A DNA stretch of 64,000 nucleotides from Actinotalea soli (GTDB taxonomy: Bacteria > Actinomycetota > Actinomycetes > Actinomycetales > Cellulomonadaceae). Position 1 is the first letter of the stretch, and every line of letters begins with the position of its first letter. Below, piece after piece: positions 44,098-52,848 of the stretch. The stretch spans positions 124,001 to 188,000 of the forward strand of contig NZ_JAGEMK010000004.1 of the NCBI RefSeq assembly GCF_017565425.1, written 5' to 3'. Both the position numbers and the translations under genes were made by a program. The notes beneath the pieces are model-generated. The model saw only the letters and a list, made by a program, of their open reading frames with translations. It ran no database searches and was not told the origin of the DNA.

Positions 44098-44523
44098 CTA
44101 CGCGGCGCGGTCCCGCCTGACCGCGGCGGGCACGGAGCCTGTGGTGGGTGCCACGTCCTGGTCCTCGGGGATCCTGGTGTCCGGCTCGAGGGCGACGTCC
44201 GCCGCGACATGGGCGCGCGCGCCGATCTCGGTCCGGTCGCCGACCCACGCCCCCGCGCCGACGACGGCGTCACGGCCGACGTGGACGTCGCGCCCGAGCC
44301 GGGCCTGCTCGCCCACGACGGCTCCCTCCTCGACCCAGCCGTAGGACCCGATGCGCGCACCAGCCAGGACGCGGGCCCCGGGGTCGACCCACGTCTCGCG
44401 GCCGAGCGTCGCGTCCTCGGCGACCTCCGCCCTGACGGCGACGACGCCCCCGGTGTCCCGACGCCGGTACCGGACCCGGCGGCCCGCCGCGTCCTCGAAC
44501 TCCTCGTATCGATTCAGTCTCAT
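44098..44523 (-). CDS. Hexapeptide-repeat left-handed beta-helix protein
   Basis: A 141-aa protein. From residue 31 there are about seven hexapeptide turns (AEVAED-ATLGRE-TWVDPG-ARVLAG-ARIGSY-GWVEEG-AVVGEQ-ARLGRD pattern), giving a left-handed beta-helix like acetyltransferases and gamma-carbonic anhydrases. No catalytic histidines for metal binding are evident. The N-terminus MRLNRYEEFEDAAGRRVRYRRR is basic. The fold is clear but the activity is not. It is divergent from the glycosyltransferase gene at 44667, with 143 bp between them. Confidence 0.72.
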   Translation of the reverse strand: MRLNRYEEFEDAAGRRVRYRRRDTGGVVAVRAEVAEDATLGRETWVDPGARVLAGARIGSYGWVEEGAVVGEQARLGRDVHVGRDAVVGAGAWVGDRTEIGARAHVAADVALEPDTRIPEDQDVAPTTGSVPAAVRRDRAA

Positions 44524-44666
44524 CGTGTCTGGTTCAACGAGTCCCGCCGAGAGGATGTTCCAGCGTGCACGCCGACATCGCCGCACCCCCCAGGGTTCAC
44601 GCGGAGGTCTCCTCCCTGTCTCCGGGGGCACACCCTCAGTGAAGATCACCTTGATGGGGTTCGAGC

Positions 44667-45797
44667 GTGAAGATCGCCGTCGTCTCCGAGACGTTCCTTC
44701 CTTCGATCAACGGAGTCACCGGGTCGGTGCAGCAGGTGCTCCGCCACCTGAGCCGGACCAGTCACGAGGCGCGGGTCTTCGCGCTGGGTGACCCACCCCC
44801 GGAGTGCGAGGGGTTCGACGTGGTGAACCTCCCGTCGGTCGGCCTGCCCGGCCACCGCCACGTGCGCGTCCCGGTGCCCGTGCCGGCGGTCGCCTCGGGC
44901 TCGTTGCACCGCCGGCTCGCGGAGTTCCGCCCCGACGTCCTGCACCTGGCGTCTCCGTTCACCCTCGGCGGGCCGGTGATGCGGGTCGCCGGGTCGCTCG
45001 GCATCCCCGTCGTCGCCATCTACCAGACCGACGTCGCGGGGTTCTTCCGCCGGTACGGGCTCACCGCCGCGTCGACCTCGGCGTGGCGGCACATCCGGTC
45101 CGTGCACGGGCGCGCCCAGCTCACCCTCGCGCCGTCACCGACCTCCGCCCAGGAGCTCGTGAGCCACGACATCCCTCGCGTCGAGGTGTGGCCGCGCGGG
45201 GTCGACACCGCCGCCTTCTCCCCCACCCACCGCGACGCCGACCTGCGGGCCAGGTTCAGCCCGGACGGTGAGGTGGTCGTCGGCTTCGTCGGCAGGCTCG
45301 CGGCCGAGAAGCAGGTCGAGGACCTCGCCGTCCTGTCGGACCTGCCCGGGGTGCAGCTGGTCGTCATCGGCGACGGGCCTGAGCGCGAGCGCCTCGAGCG
45401 GCGGCTGCCCGGGGCGCACTTCACCGGATCGCTCTCGGGCCTGGCCCTCTCACGGGCCGTCGCCAGCCTCGACGTCATGGTGCACACCGGCCCGTTCGAG
45501 ACCTTCTGCCAGGCCGCCCAGGAGGCGATGGCGAGCGGGGTGCCCGTGGTGGCGGTCGGCGCGGGTGGCCTGCGCGACCTCGTCGACCACAGCCGGACCG
45601 GCTGGCTCTACCCCCAGGGGGACCTCGCCGCCTTGCGCGCGCGGGTGGTCGACCTGGTGGGTGACCAGGCCAAGCGCGTCGCCATGGGGGTCGCCGCCCA
45701 TCAGGCGGTGCGGGCGCGGACCTGGCCCGTGGTCTGCGACCGGCTGCTGCGGCACTACGAGCAGGCTGCGTCCGTGGCCGCGGTGCGGGGAGCCTGA
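44667..45797 (+). CDS. GT4-family glycosyltransferase
   Basis: A 376-aa GT-B fold enzyme. The N-terminal SETFLPSINGVTGSVQQVLRHL, the acceptor domain YQTDVAGFFRRYG and the hinge RGVDTAAFSP lead to the donor-binding domain with GFVGRLAAEKQVEDL and the E-x7-E motif FETFCQAAQEAMASGVPVV. This is close to GDP-mannose-dependent mannosyltransferases (MgtA/PimB type) that build glycolipids in the actinobacterial membrane. The GTG at 44667 is the natural start of the first beta strand. No neighbouring lipid genes confirm the acceptor. Confidence 0.85.
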   Translation: MKIAVVSETFLPSINGVTGSVQQVLRHLSRTSHEARVFALGDPPPECEGFDVVNLPSVGLPGHRHVRVPVPVPAVASGSLHRRLAEFRPDVLHLASPFTLGGPVMRVAGSLGIPVVAIYQTDVAGFFRRYGLTAASTSAWRHIRSVHGRAQLTLAPSPTSAQELVSHDIPRVEVWPRGVDTAAFSPTHRDADLRARFSPDGEVVVGFVGRLAAEKQVEDLAVLSDLPGVQLVVIGDGPERERLERRLPGAHFTGSLSGLALSRAVASLDVMVHTGPFETFCQAAQEAMASGVPVVAVGAGGLRDLVDHSRTGWLYPQGDLAALRARVVDLVGDQAKRVAMGVAAHQAVRARTWPVVCDRLLRHYEQAASVAAVRGA

Positions 45798-45809
45798 GCA
45801 CTGGCGCGA

Positions 45810-45825
45810 CCGTCGCGCGCGACGG
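45810..45825. terminator. Short GC palindrome between convergent genes
   Basis: CCGTCGCGCGCGACGG is a perfect 16-bp palindrome between the glycosyltransferase stop (45797) and the CYTH-CHAD stop (45844). It could form a small hairpin that serves as a two-way terminator, but the loop would be tight and no U-run follows. Confidence 0.35.
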
Positions 45826-45843
45826 CCTCGCGGCGGTGCAGGC

Positions 45844-47487
45844 TCAGCGCAGCCAGGCGCGCAGCTTCTTCTTGCGCGCCGCGGCCCAGGCCTCGCCGAC
45901 GAGCTCGCCCGAGCGCTGCGCCCTCGCCTCCTCGAGCGCGTGGAGACGCCCGTAGGTGAAGGCCGTGCCGGGCTGCTCGGTACCGGAGGCGAGCTCGCGG
46001 AGCCGGGCACGGGTGGCCACCGCATCCAGGTGGTCGCCGAGCGCCTCCTGGACCTCCTCCATGGCTGCCGCGAACCGTCGCGCGTCCTTGCCGAACACCG
46101 ACGCCACCGACTCGGCCGAGTAGCGCGCCTTCTTGGCCGCCTTGCGGGCGCGGTGGAGCTGCGTCTCGCGCTCGGCCTCGTCACGCGCCGTGTGCGCGGC
46201 TCGCATGGCGGCGCCGACCCTCGCGTCGCTCTTCGCGACGAGTCCCGGCAGGACCTTCTGCGCCGAGCGCCCGGCACGGTCCGTGAGCGGCGGGTGCTCG
46301 ACGAGGGCTCGGAGCGCGTCGAGCAGGGCCCGGTACCGGTCGCTGCTCAGCTGGGCCACCACGTCGTCGTGCGCTGCCCGGTAGGCGCTGTCGAGCTCAC
46401 CGTCCACGCCCTCGGCGACGGCGGGGTCGAGGCGCGCGTCGGGACGTTCCTCGTCGACGGCCGCGCCGATGCGGGCTCGCATCACCTCGGCGTCGCGGGC
46501 CTCCCCGAGGACGCGGGCCAGCCACCTCAGCTCCGTGCCCAGCGGCTTCGTGACCTTCCGGTCGAGGAGGGGCCCTAACGTGGTGAGGGCGCTGCGCAGC
46601 CTTCTGGTGGCGACGCGCATCGCGTGCACGGAGCCCTCGGCATCCAGGCGCACGGGCATGTCCTGCGCGCGGATCGTGTCGACCTGGGCACCGATGTAGG
46701 CGAGCGCGACCTCCCCCGCCCGGGCCTTCTCGCCCGAGGCTGCCTTCTTGCCCGAGGCTGCCTTCGTGCGCGCTGCCACCTTCGTCGTCGAGGCCTTGCG
46801 CGCCGTGGTGCCGCCCGCAGCGCGTAGCGACCCGCGGCCGAGCGCCCGGGCCAGCTTCGAGGTGGTCCTGGCCGGGACCAGGCCGCTCGCCCGGAGCACG
46901 GGGTCGAGGGAGTCCAGCAGGCTGGTCGGGCCGTCGACGAGCTCGACCTCGATCTCGCGCCAGGACGTCGCGGGCGGGCTCTCTCCCGAGCCCGACGACG
47001 GCACGGGGCGGGTGGTGACCAGGTCGTCAGCGACCTCGACGGCGAGATTCCTGGCCTCGTCGACCAGGTGCCGCACCGTCCGGTCGGTGTCGATCTTCAC
47101 GACGGGGACCAGCTCTCGCCCGTCGGTCACCGCGTAGAGCATCGCGACGAGGCGAGCCGGGACGGTGGTGGCGCCGCGTCCCAGCGGGAGCCGGATCTCG
47201 GAGCGCGAGCCGTCGGCCATCGGGACCTTGAGGTGCCAGCCCGCATCCGAGCCACCGGTGCGCCGCCGCAGGGTCAGCCCGGCCGCGGCGAGGTGGAAGT
47301 CCGCGGTGTCGAAGTAGGTGGCGCGGAGGCGCTGCCGTTCCACGCCCTCCTCGGCCCAGGACGACTCCTCCGAGCTCGGCGCCTTCGTGCCGCGGGGCAC
47401 GGACCCGAACAGCTCGACCAGGTCCGGCAGCTGGAGCTCCGCGACCACCTCGTACTTGGTCTCGACCTCACGATGCACCTCTGCCAT
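45844..47487 (-). CDS. CYTH and CHAD domain protein
   Basis: A 547-aa cytosolic protein. The N-terminal CYTH domain begins REVETKYEV with the ExExK metal/triphosphate motif at residues 7-11. A Lys/Ala-rich linker (about residues 218-255) joins it to a CHAD domain with the conserved histidine helices SVHAMRVATRRLRSALTTLGPLL and YRAAHDDVVAQ, and QLHRARKAAKKARYSAESV. CYTH enzymes act on inorganic triphosphate or polyphosphate-like substrates, and CHAD binds polyphosphate, so a role in phosphate storage is likely. It follows the MalG-type gene by 52 bp on the same strand but is probably unrelated to it. Confidence 0.88.
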   Translation of the reverse strand: MAEVHREVETKYEVVAELQLPDLVELFGSVPRGTKAPSSEESSWAEEGVERQRLRATYFDTADFHLAAAGLTLRRRTGGSDAGWHLKVPMADGSRSEIRLPLGRGATTVPARLVAMLYAVTDGRELVPVVKIDTDRTVRHLVDEARNLAVEVADDLVTTRPVPSSGSGESPPATSWREIEVELVDGPTSLLDSLDPVLRASGLVPARTTSKLARALGRGSLRAAGGTTARKASTTKVAARTKAASGKKAASGEKARAGEVALAYIGAQVDTIRAQDMPVRLDAEGSVHAMRVATRRLRSALTTLGPLLDRKVTKPLGTELRWLARVLGEARDAEVMRARIGAAVDEERPDARLDPAVAEGVDGELDSAYRAAHDDVVAQLSSDRYRALLDALRALVEHPPLTDRAGRSAQKVLPGLVAKSDARVGAAMRAAHTARDEAERETQLHRARKAAKKARYSAESVASVFGKDARRFAAAMEEVQEALGDHLDAVATRARLRELASGTEQPGTAFTYGRLHALEEARAQRSGELVGEAWAAARKKKLRAWLR

Positions 47488-47539
47488 CAGCGCATCCTAT
47501 GGCGTGAGGTGATCATCGGCTCTGTCCCTCTCCTCGCCG

Positions 47540-48475
47540 TCACCCCTTCACGGCCCCGGCCATCACCCCCGAGACCAGCTGCTTCCCGACGACGACGAAG
47601 ACGACCAGCAGCGGCAGGGCGATGAGGAGCACGCCGGACATGACGAGCGCGTGGTCGGCGGTGAACGCGCCGCGCAGCTGCGGGATGACGAGCGGCAGGG
47701 TCATCTGGGAGCGCAGCACCACCGACGGCCAGAAGAAGTTGTTCCACGACCCGACGAAGGTGAACAGGGCCAGCGTCGCCGCGGCGGGCCGGGCTGCGGG
47801 CATCGCGATGGACCAGAACGTGCGGAACATCGAGGCACCGTCCACGCGCGCTGCCTCGATGAGCTCGTAGGGCAGCGCCTCGGAGAGGTACTGGGTCATC
47901 CAGAACACACCGAAGGCGACCACGAGGTTCGGCACGACCAGGGCGGTCAGCGAGTCGATCCAGCCGAAGGTGTTCATCATGATGAACATCGGGATGGTGC
48001 CCAGCTGCATCGGGATCGCCATGGTCGCGATGATGAAGACGTACAGCGCGGTGCGGCCCCGGAAGTTCAGCTTCGCGAACGAGAACCCGGCCAGGGTCGA
48101 GAAGAACACCGTCGACGCGGAGACGAGCACCGCGACGAGCAGCGAGTTCCCGAAGGACATCCAGAACTCGATCTGGTGGTGGCTGACGATGTCGCCCAGG
48201 TTGTGCAGGAGCTGCACGCCAGGCACCAGCCGTGGGATGGGCGACTGCGCGATCTCCAGCCGGGTCGAGGAGCCCAGCAGCGCCGTGTAGTAGAGCGGGA
48301 ACACGGACACCATGACGACGATGCTCAGGAACACGTAGGTCGGCCACGCGGGACGTCGGTTGGCCGGGTTGTGCGACTGGGTGCCGAGCTTGATGGGCCT
48401 GCCCTGGGCCGCCCTCTTCTGGGCGTACTTCTTGGCGCCCTTGCCGGAGATGTTCTCGATCAGTGCGGTGCTCAT
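47540..48475 (-). CDS. Oligosaccharide ABC permease, MalG type
   Basis: A 311-aa permease with about six membrane helices and the EAA-loop SEALPYELIEAARVDGASMFRTFWSIAMPAARPA that contacts the ATPase. A cytosolic N-terminal tail of about 35 residues precedes the first helix. The ATG overlaps the stop of the MalF-type gene (ATGA). Together with the MalF-type protein and the binding lipoprotein it imports an oligosaccharide released by the GH39 enzyme or taken from outside. No ATPase gene is in the operon. Confidence 0.87.
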   Translation of the reverse strand: MSTALIENISGKGAKKYAQKRAAQGRPIKLGTQSHNPANRRPAWPTYVFLSIVVMVSVFPLYYTALLGSSTRLEIAQSPIPRLVPGVQLLHNLGDIVSHHQIEFWMSFGNSLLVAVLVSASTVFFSTLAGFSFAKLNFRGRTALYVFIIATMAIPMQLGTIPMFIMMNTFGWIDSLTALVVPNLVVAFGVFWMTQYLSEALPYELIEAARVDGASMFRTFWSIAMPAARPAAATLALFTFVGSWNNFFWPSVVLRSQMTLPLVIPQLRGAFTADHALVMSGVLLIALPLLVVFVVVGKQLVSGVMAGAVKG

Positions 48476-49593
48476 CGCTCGGTGTCTTCCTGTGCGGAGG
48501 AGAGGGCGTCCGGGTGACCGCTGCGGCTGGTCGTGCCGACCAGGGTCGGCACCCCGGCGTCCCGTGCGGCGCGCGAGGAGGCCTCGGCCCTGGCCCTGGC
48601 CTCGGCGATCAGGCGACGCGTGGTGGCGGGCGGGACCTTCGAGCGCGTCGACCTGCTCGAGGCGATCGATCTGGTGAGGGCGAAGTTGATGAGCGTGAAC
48701 GCGATGATCACGAGCGCGAAGAGCCAGGCGACAGCCGCGGCCTGCCCCAGGCGGTCGGCCCAGTCACCGAACCCCAGGTTGAACAGGTACAGCACCGTGG
48801 TGAGCCACTCGTTGTTCGACCCACCGGTGCCGGTGCCGTCGTACATGCGCGCCTCGTCGAAGATCTGCAGGCCACCGATGGTCATGGTGAGCACCACGAA
48901 GATCATGGTCGCGCGGATGTTCGGGATGGTGATCGAGAAGAACTGCCGCAGGCGCCCCCCGCCGTCGATCGTGGCGGCCTCGTAGAGCTCCCGGGGCACG
49001 GCTTGCATCGCCGCGAGGAAGATCAGCGCGTTGTAGCCGGTCCAGCGGAAGTTCACCATGGTGGCGATCGCGACGTGGGAGAGCAGCCGATCCTGGTAGA
49101 ACGGCGAGCTCACGTCGGTGAACAGCCCGAGCTCCTGGATCACCGGCGTCACCAGGCCGAACTGGCCGAAGATCTGCGCGAAGATCAACGCCGTCGCCAC
49201 AGGCATGACGACGAAGGGCACCAGCACGCTCATCCGCCAGAACGTCTTGGTGCGGAGGTTCTGGTCGAGGAACGCCGCGATCGCGAGGGCGAAGACCAGC
49301 TGCGGGCCGATCGACAGCAGGAAGATCGAGAAGGTGTTCTGCAGCGAGGTCCAGAAGGCCGGCTGCTCGAGCACCCACCGGAAGTTGTCCAGGCCCACGT
49401 ACTCGCCCTGACCGAGCCGGCGGTGCCAGGAGTGCATCGCGACGACGACGTTGAAGGCGATCGGGAAGATGCCGAAGATCGCGAAGCTGATGAAGAAGGG
49501 AGAGATGTAGAGGTAGGGCGAGACCTTGACGTCCCACCTCGACATCCTGCTCCTGAACCCGATGCGGCGAGGAGCCGCGGCGGCAGTGGCCAC
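48472..49593 (-). CDS. Oligosaccharide ABC permease, MalF type
   Basis: A 373-aa permease with six membrane helices (first at YLYISPFFISFAIFGIFPIAF) and the EAA-loop AVPRELYEAATIDGGGRLRQFFSITIPNI. The C-terminus carries an extra about 65-residue charged cytosolic tail rich in Arg, Ala and Ser, absent from MalF relatives. It starts with GTG 13 bp after the binding-protein gene. The tail could affect assembly or ATPase recruitment, but this is speculation. Confidence 0.87.
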   Translation of the reverse strand: MATAAAAPRRIGFRSRMSRWDVKVSPYLYISPFFISFAIFGIFPIAFNVVVAMHSWHRRLGQGEYVGLDNFRWVLEQPAFWTSLQNTFSIFLLSIGPQLVFALAIAAFLDQNLRTKTFWRMSVLVPFVVMPVATALIFAQIFGQFGLVTPVIQELGLFTDVSSPFYQDRLLSHVAIATMVNFRWTGYNALIFLAAMQAVPRELYEAATIDGGGRLRQFFSITIPNIRATMIFVVLTMTIGGLQIFDEARMYDGTGTGGSNNEWLTTVLYLFNLGFGDWADRLGQAAAVAWLFALVIIAFTLINFALTRSIASSRSTRSKVPPATTRRLIAEARARAEASSRAARDAGVPTLVGTTSRSGHPDALSSAQEDTER

Positions 49594-49606
49594 GAGGGTG
49601 CCTCTC

Positions 49607-50923
49607 TCAGTCGGTCGTCAGGCCGAGCCCGTCGAACTCGGCGACGACCGAGTCCCAGGCCTGCTCCGGGGTCTGGCTGCCGTCCTCGACGCGGCGGATC
49701 CCGTCCATGACGAGCGTCTGGATGCCGGCGAAGCTGACTCCGCGGTACCCGCCCGCGGCGGCGTCACCGGCCTCCGCGGCGAGCTGGCCGTAGATCCCGC
49801 CGACGTCCTGGCCGCCGAAGAACTCGTTCGCCGACTCGGCGACCACCGGGTCCTCGATGGCATCGAGCTGGGAGGGGAACTGGCCGTTCTCGAGGAACAT
49901 CGCCACGGCCGCCTCGGGGCTGGTGAGGTAGTCGGCGAGGGTGGTCGCCCACTCGACGTTCTCGCCCGAGGCAGGCACCGAGAAGAAGGACCCTCCCCAG
50001 TTGCCACCGCCCTCGGGGAAGGCGTCCGGCGCGATCATCCAGCCGTCGATCCCTGCCGCGTTCTCCTCGATGATCCCGGTCATCCACGCGGGGGTGATCA
50101 CGGTGGCCCACTGCTGCGCCTGGAAGCCGGCGCCCCAGTCCGCGTGCCCGATCGCGATACCCGCCGAGACCCCCTCGTCAGCAGCGGTCGCGAACTCCAT
50201 GAAGGTGTCGCGGATCGCGTCGTTCTCGGCCAGCGGGAGGGCGTTCCCCGAGTCGGGGTCCTCGAACGCGGCGGGCAGCAGGTTGATGGCGGCCTGCATG
50301 GGGGTGGTCATGGAGTCGACCCAGCCGGCGTCGGAGGCCGTGGTGAACTCACGCCCGGCCTCGACGAAGGTCTCCCAGGTGGCGTCGTCACCTCCGATGA
50401 ACTCGGCGAACTCCTCGGGCTCGGAGGGGAGCCCGGCCTCGGCCAGCAGCTCGGAGTCGTAGGCGATGGCCAGGGGGCCGATGTCGGTGCCGTACCCCTT
50501 GATCTCGCCCTCGACCGAGCCCTGCTCGGTCTTCCAGTCGACCCAGCGTCCCTCGACGGCCGGCAGGGTGGCCCAGTCCTCGGGGACGGCCATCATCTCG
50601 GTCCACCAGTCGAGCTCGACGAGGTGGACGTCGGACAGGCCCGCCCCGCCGGAGCCGAGGCCGTTGCGCAGCACGGTCTGCGCCGAGGCGCCGTCGGGGA
50701 AGGACTCGATCTCGACGGTGATGCCGTGCTCCTCCTCGAAGCCGTCGAGCAGCTCCTGGGGGAAGTCCATCCACGCAGCCACGGTCAGGACGTCCGGGGC
50801 GTCGCCGCTGCCCCCTCCGTCGGTGGCGCCCCCGTCGGTGCTGCCGCCGCTGCATGCGGTGGCGACGAGGGCGGTGGTCATCGCCAGCGCTGCGATCGAA
50901 CCCGTTGTGCGCGTGATCCTCAT
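49607..50923 (-). CDS. Extracellular oligosaccharide-binding lipoprotein
   Basis: A 438-aa binding protein of the SBP_bac_1/8 family. The signal ends in the lipobox LVATACS, with Cys about residue 24, followed by a Gly/Asp/Ser linker. LTVAAWMDFPQELLDGFEEEHGITVEIESFPDG and GYGTDIGPLAIAYDSELLAEAGLP are the typical opening; aromatic residues (many Trp) suit sugar stacking. ATG 50923 is right for the signal peptide; the longer frame is not. It is the second gene after GH39 in the operon. Ligand: probably an arabinose- or xylose-containing oligosaccharide, by context. Confidence 0.87.
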   Translation of the reverse strand: MRITRTTGSIAALAMTTALVATACSGGSTDGGATDGGGSGDAPDVLTVAAWMDFPQELLDGFEEEHGITVEIESFPDGASAQTVLRNGLGSGGAGLSDVHLVELDWWTEMMAVPEDWATLPAVEGRWVDWKTEQGSVEGEIKGYGTDIGPLAIAYDSELLAEAGLPSEPEEFAEFIGGDDATWETFVEAGREFTTASDAGWVDSMTTPMQAAINLLPAAFEDPDSGNALPLAENDAIRDTFMEFATAADEGVSAGIAIGHADWGAGFQAQQWATVITPAWMTGIIEENAAGIDGWMIAPDAFPEGGGNWGGSFFSVPASGENVEWATTLADYLTSPEAAVAMFLENGQFPSQLDAIEDPVVAESANEFFGGQDVGGIYGQLAAEAGDAAAGGYRGVSFAGIQTLVMDGIRRVEDGSQTPEQAWDSVVAEFDGLGLTTD

Positions 50924-51018
50924 CGTTGAGGCCCTTCTTCTGTGTGGTGGGGTGGAGAGTCGTGAAGGTGGGTCGTGAAGCTCGGTCGTGATGGAGCGGT
51001 CGTTCAGGGGGCGGTCGT

Positions 51019-52671
51019 TCAGGACGTGGTGGTCGGCTCGGTCTGCTCCACGAGGGACATCACCGCCCACGGGGCCAGCTCGACGTCGATCTCGAGGACC
51101 CCGTCCGCGGAGGCGGTGAGGACGGTGCGGTCCAGACGGTCAGCGACCTCGCGGAGCTCGGCGGTCTGCGTGCGGGAGAGGTTGAGCGGGGACCCCATGG
51201 CGTGCCAGGCCTCGGCGACGTTCCCGTGCTCCCAGTCGAGGACCTCGACGGCGACCCGGGCCCCCGCAGGGAGCCCTTCGACGGTGTGCTGCACGCGGAG
51301 GGCGGGGCCCACCTCGGCCAGGTGACGCGTCTCGGCGTAGCTGCGTTGCGACCCGACGCCCCGGGTGCCCATGCCCTGCGGGTAGTTGAAGAACAGGGCG
51401 GTCAGCCGGCCGTCGGACGAGGAGCGGGTGATCGCACCGTGCGGGGCCTGCAGCAGCAGACGGTCACCGAGGCGGGCGAGCATGGCCATGGCGTGGAAGG
51501 TCGGCTTGTGGATCCCCTGCTCGTTGACCAGCCCGAACCCGCCGTGGAAGGGGCCGATCCCGCCGCCGCCCTCCTCGAAGACGTCGGTGAACGTCCAGTA
51601 GGCCACCGAGTCCGCGAGGGCAGCGGCGTTGAGGAAGGCCCGGGCGATGTAGCTCGCGGCGAAGAGGGTGTCGTGGATCGCGTCGCGGCTCGAGGGCGAG
51701 CTCGACCACTCGGTGATGTGGAGCTCGGCCTCGGGGAAGGGGCTCGCGGCGATGATCTTGCGCATCGCGACGAGGTCGTCGTGGGTGGCGTCGACGTGCC
51801 GTTGGATCGGCCGCCCCTTGCCCTGGGCGTCGAAGGCGAAGTCCGTGGGGTAGAGGTGGGTGGTCAGGAAGTCGACCGGGACGTCCCGGGAGGCGCACCA
51901 CTCGATGAACTCGTGGATCCAGACCGGCTTCCAGTCCAGCGCGTCGGGGTCGGGGGCCGCGGCCGTGGGGGCCTCAGCCGCCTTGTCCTGCGTCTCGCCC
52001 GCGTACCGGTCGTCGGGGACGAACACGCTCGTGGAGGGGCCACCGACCTTCAGCTCCGGGTCGACAGCCTTGATCGCCCGCGCGGTGGCCTCGTAGAGCT
52101 CGAAGTACTCCGTGCGCGTCCCGGTCCAGAAGTGCGGGACGAGGTTGGGCTCGTTCCACACCTCGAAGGGCCACCGGCGGACCTCCTCGAGCCCGTAGCG
52201 CTCGATCCAGTGCTCGACGGTGGTCCTCACCAGCTCCGTCCACCGCGCCATGTCCTGCGGGGGGCTGCAGTGGGCCTTCCACCAGAAGAGCGTCTCGGTC
52301 TGGGTGGCGAGGGCGCGGGGCATGAAGCCGAGCTCGACGAAGGGCCGGGCCCCGGCGTCCAGGATCGCGTCGAAGACCTTGTCCACGTACGCGAAGGTGT
52401 AGACCGGCTCGGGCAGCTGGCTCGGGGGGCCGAAGCCGCCGCCGTCCTCGACGCGGTACACGAACATGTCGTCGTGGAAGACCCCGTGGAAGCGCACGTA
52501 CCGCGCCCCGAGCACCTCGACCGCCTCACGGAAGTGGGCCTGCCAGTCGGCACGCAGGGCCTCGTTCGCCCGACCGGCCCCGAGGCACCGGTTCCAGACG
52601 TGACGGAGCTCTTGGTCGGCAGGGGACCTCCCGTCGATGATCAGGGGGGTCGGCACGACGTGATGAGACAC
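51019..52671 (-). CDS. GH39-family glycoside hydrolase
   Basis: A 550-aa retaining glycosidase with a (beta/alpha)8 barrel and C-terminal beta-sandwich. The acid/base is E174 in VWNEPN, and the nucleophile is E321 in HITEWSSS, both in canonical positions for clan A family 39 (beta-xylosidase and related alpha-L-arabinofuranosidases). No signal peptide is present, so it acts on imported oligosaccharides in the cytosol. The GTG at 52671 has an AAAGGAG box 6 nt upstream. It is the first gene of the GH39-binding protein-MalF-MalG operon and is divergent from a LacI regulator, with a CGAAATAGTTTCG operator between. Substrate choice between xylosides and arabinosides cannot be settled here. Confidence 0.86.
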   Translation of the reverse strand: MSHHVVPTPLIIDGRSPADQELRHVWNRCLGAGRANEALRADWQAHFREAVEVLGARYVRFHGVFHDDMFVYRVEDGGGFGPPSQLPEPVYTFAYVDKVFDAILDAGARPFVELGFMPRALATQTETLFWWKAHCSPPQDMARWTELVRTTVEHWIERYGLEEVRRWPFEVWNEPNLVPHFWTGTRTEYFELYEATARAIKAVDPELKVGGPSTSVFVPDDRYAGETQDKAAEAPTAAAPDPDALDWKPVWIHEFIEWCASRDVPVDFLTTHLYPTDFAFDAQGKGRPIQRHVDATHDDLVAMRKIIAASPFPEAELHITEWSSSPSSRDAIHDTLFAASYIARAFLNAAALADSVAYWTFTDVFEEGGGGIGPFHGGFGLVNEQGIHKPTFHAMAMLARLGDRLLLQAPHGAITRSSSDGRLTALFFNYPQGMGTRGVGSQRSYAETRHLAEVGPALRVQHTVEGLPAGARVAVEVLDWEHGNVAEAWHAMGSPLNLSRTQTAELREVADRLDRTVLTASADGVLEIDVELAPWAVMSLVEQTEPTTTS

Positions 52672-52710
52672 AGAGAGCTCCTTTGGTCCGCTGCTTGCAC
52701 GTGATAGGCT

Positions 52711-52723
52711 CGAAATAGTTTCG
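52711..52723. promoter_or_regulatory. LacI-type operator CGAAATAGTTTCG
   Basis: A CGAAA-N3-TTTCG palindrome about 40 bp before the GH39 start. A second copy lies at 52820-52832, 109 bp away centre to centre, in the same divergent region. Both fit the class of LacI-family operators in actinobacterial xylan/cellulose genes. Confidence 0.78.
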
Positions 52724-52819
52724 CAGTGCCGTATCGCTCGCACACGGTACGACAAGCAGGCGCGCCAGGGGAAGAGGCTGGACCGGACGAGTTGTGCCCC
52801 GACCGCTTCTCGTTGAGAC

Positions 52820-52832
52820 CGAAATTATTTCG
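52820..52832. promoter_or_regulatory. LacI-type operator CGAAATTATTTCG
   Basis: The same palindrome pattern as at 52711, ending 16 bp before the LacI start codon at 52849, in position to block expression of the repressor's own gene. The pair would permit looping across the divergent promoters. Confidence 0.78.
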
Positions 52833-52848
52833 AGGCAGTGAGGGCCCC

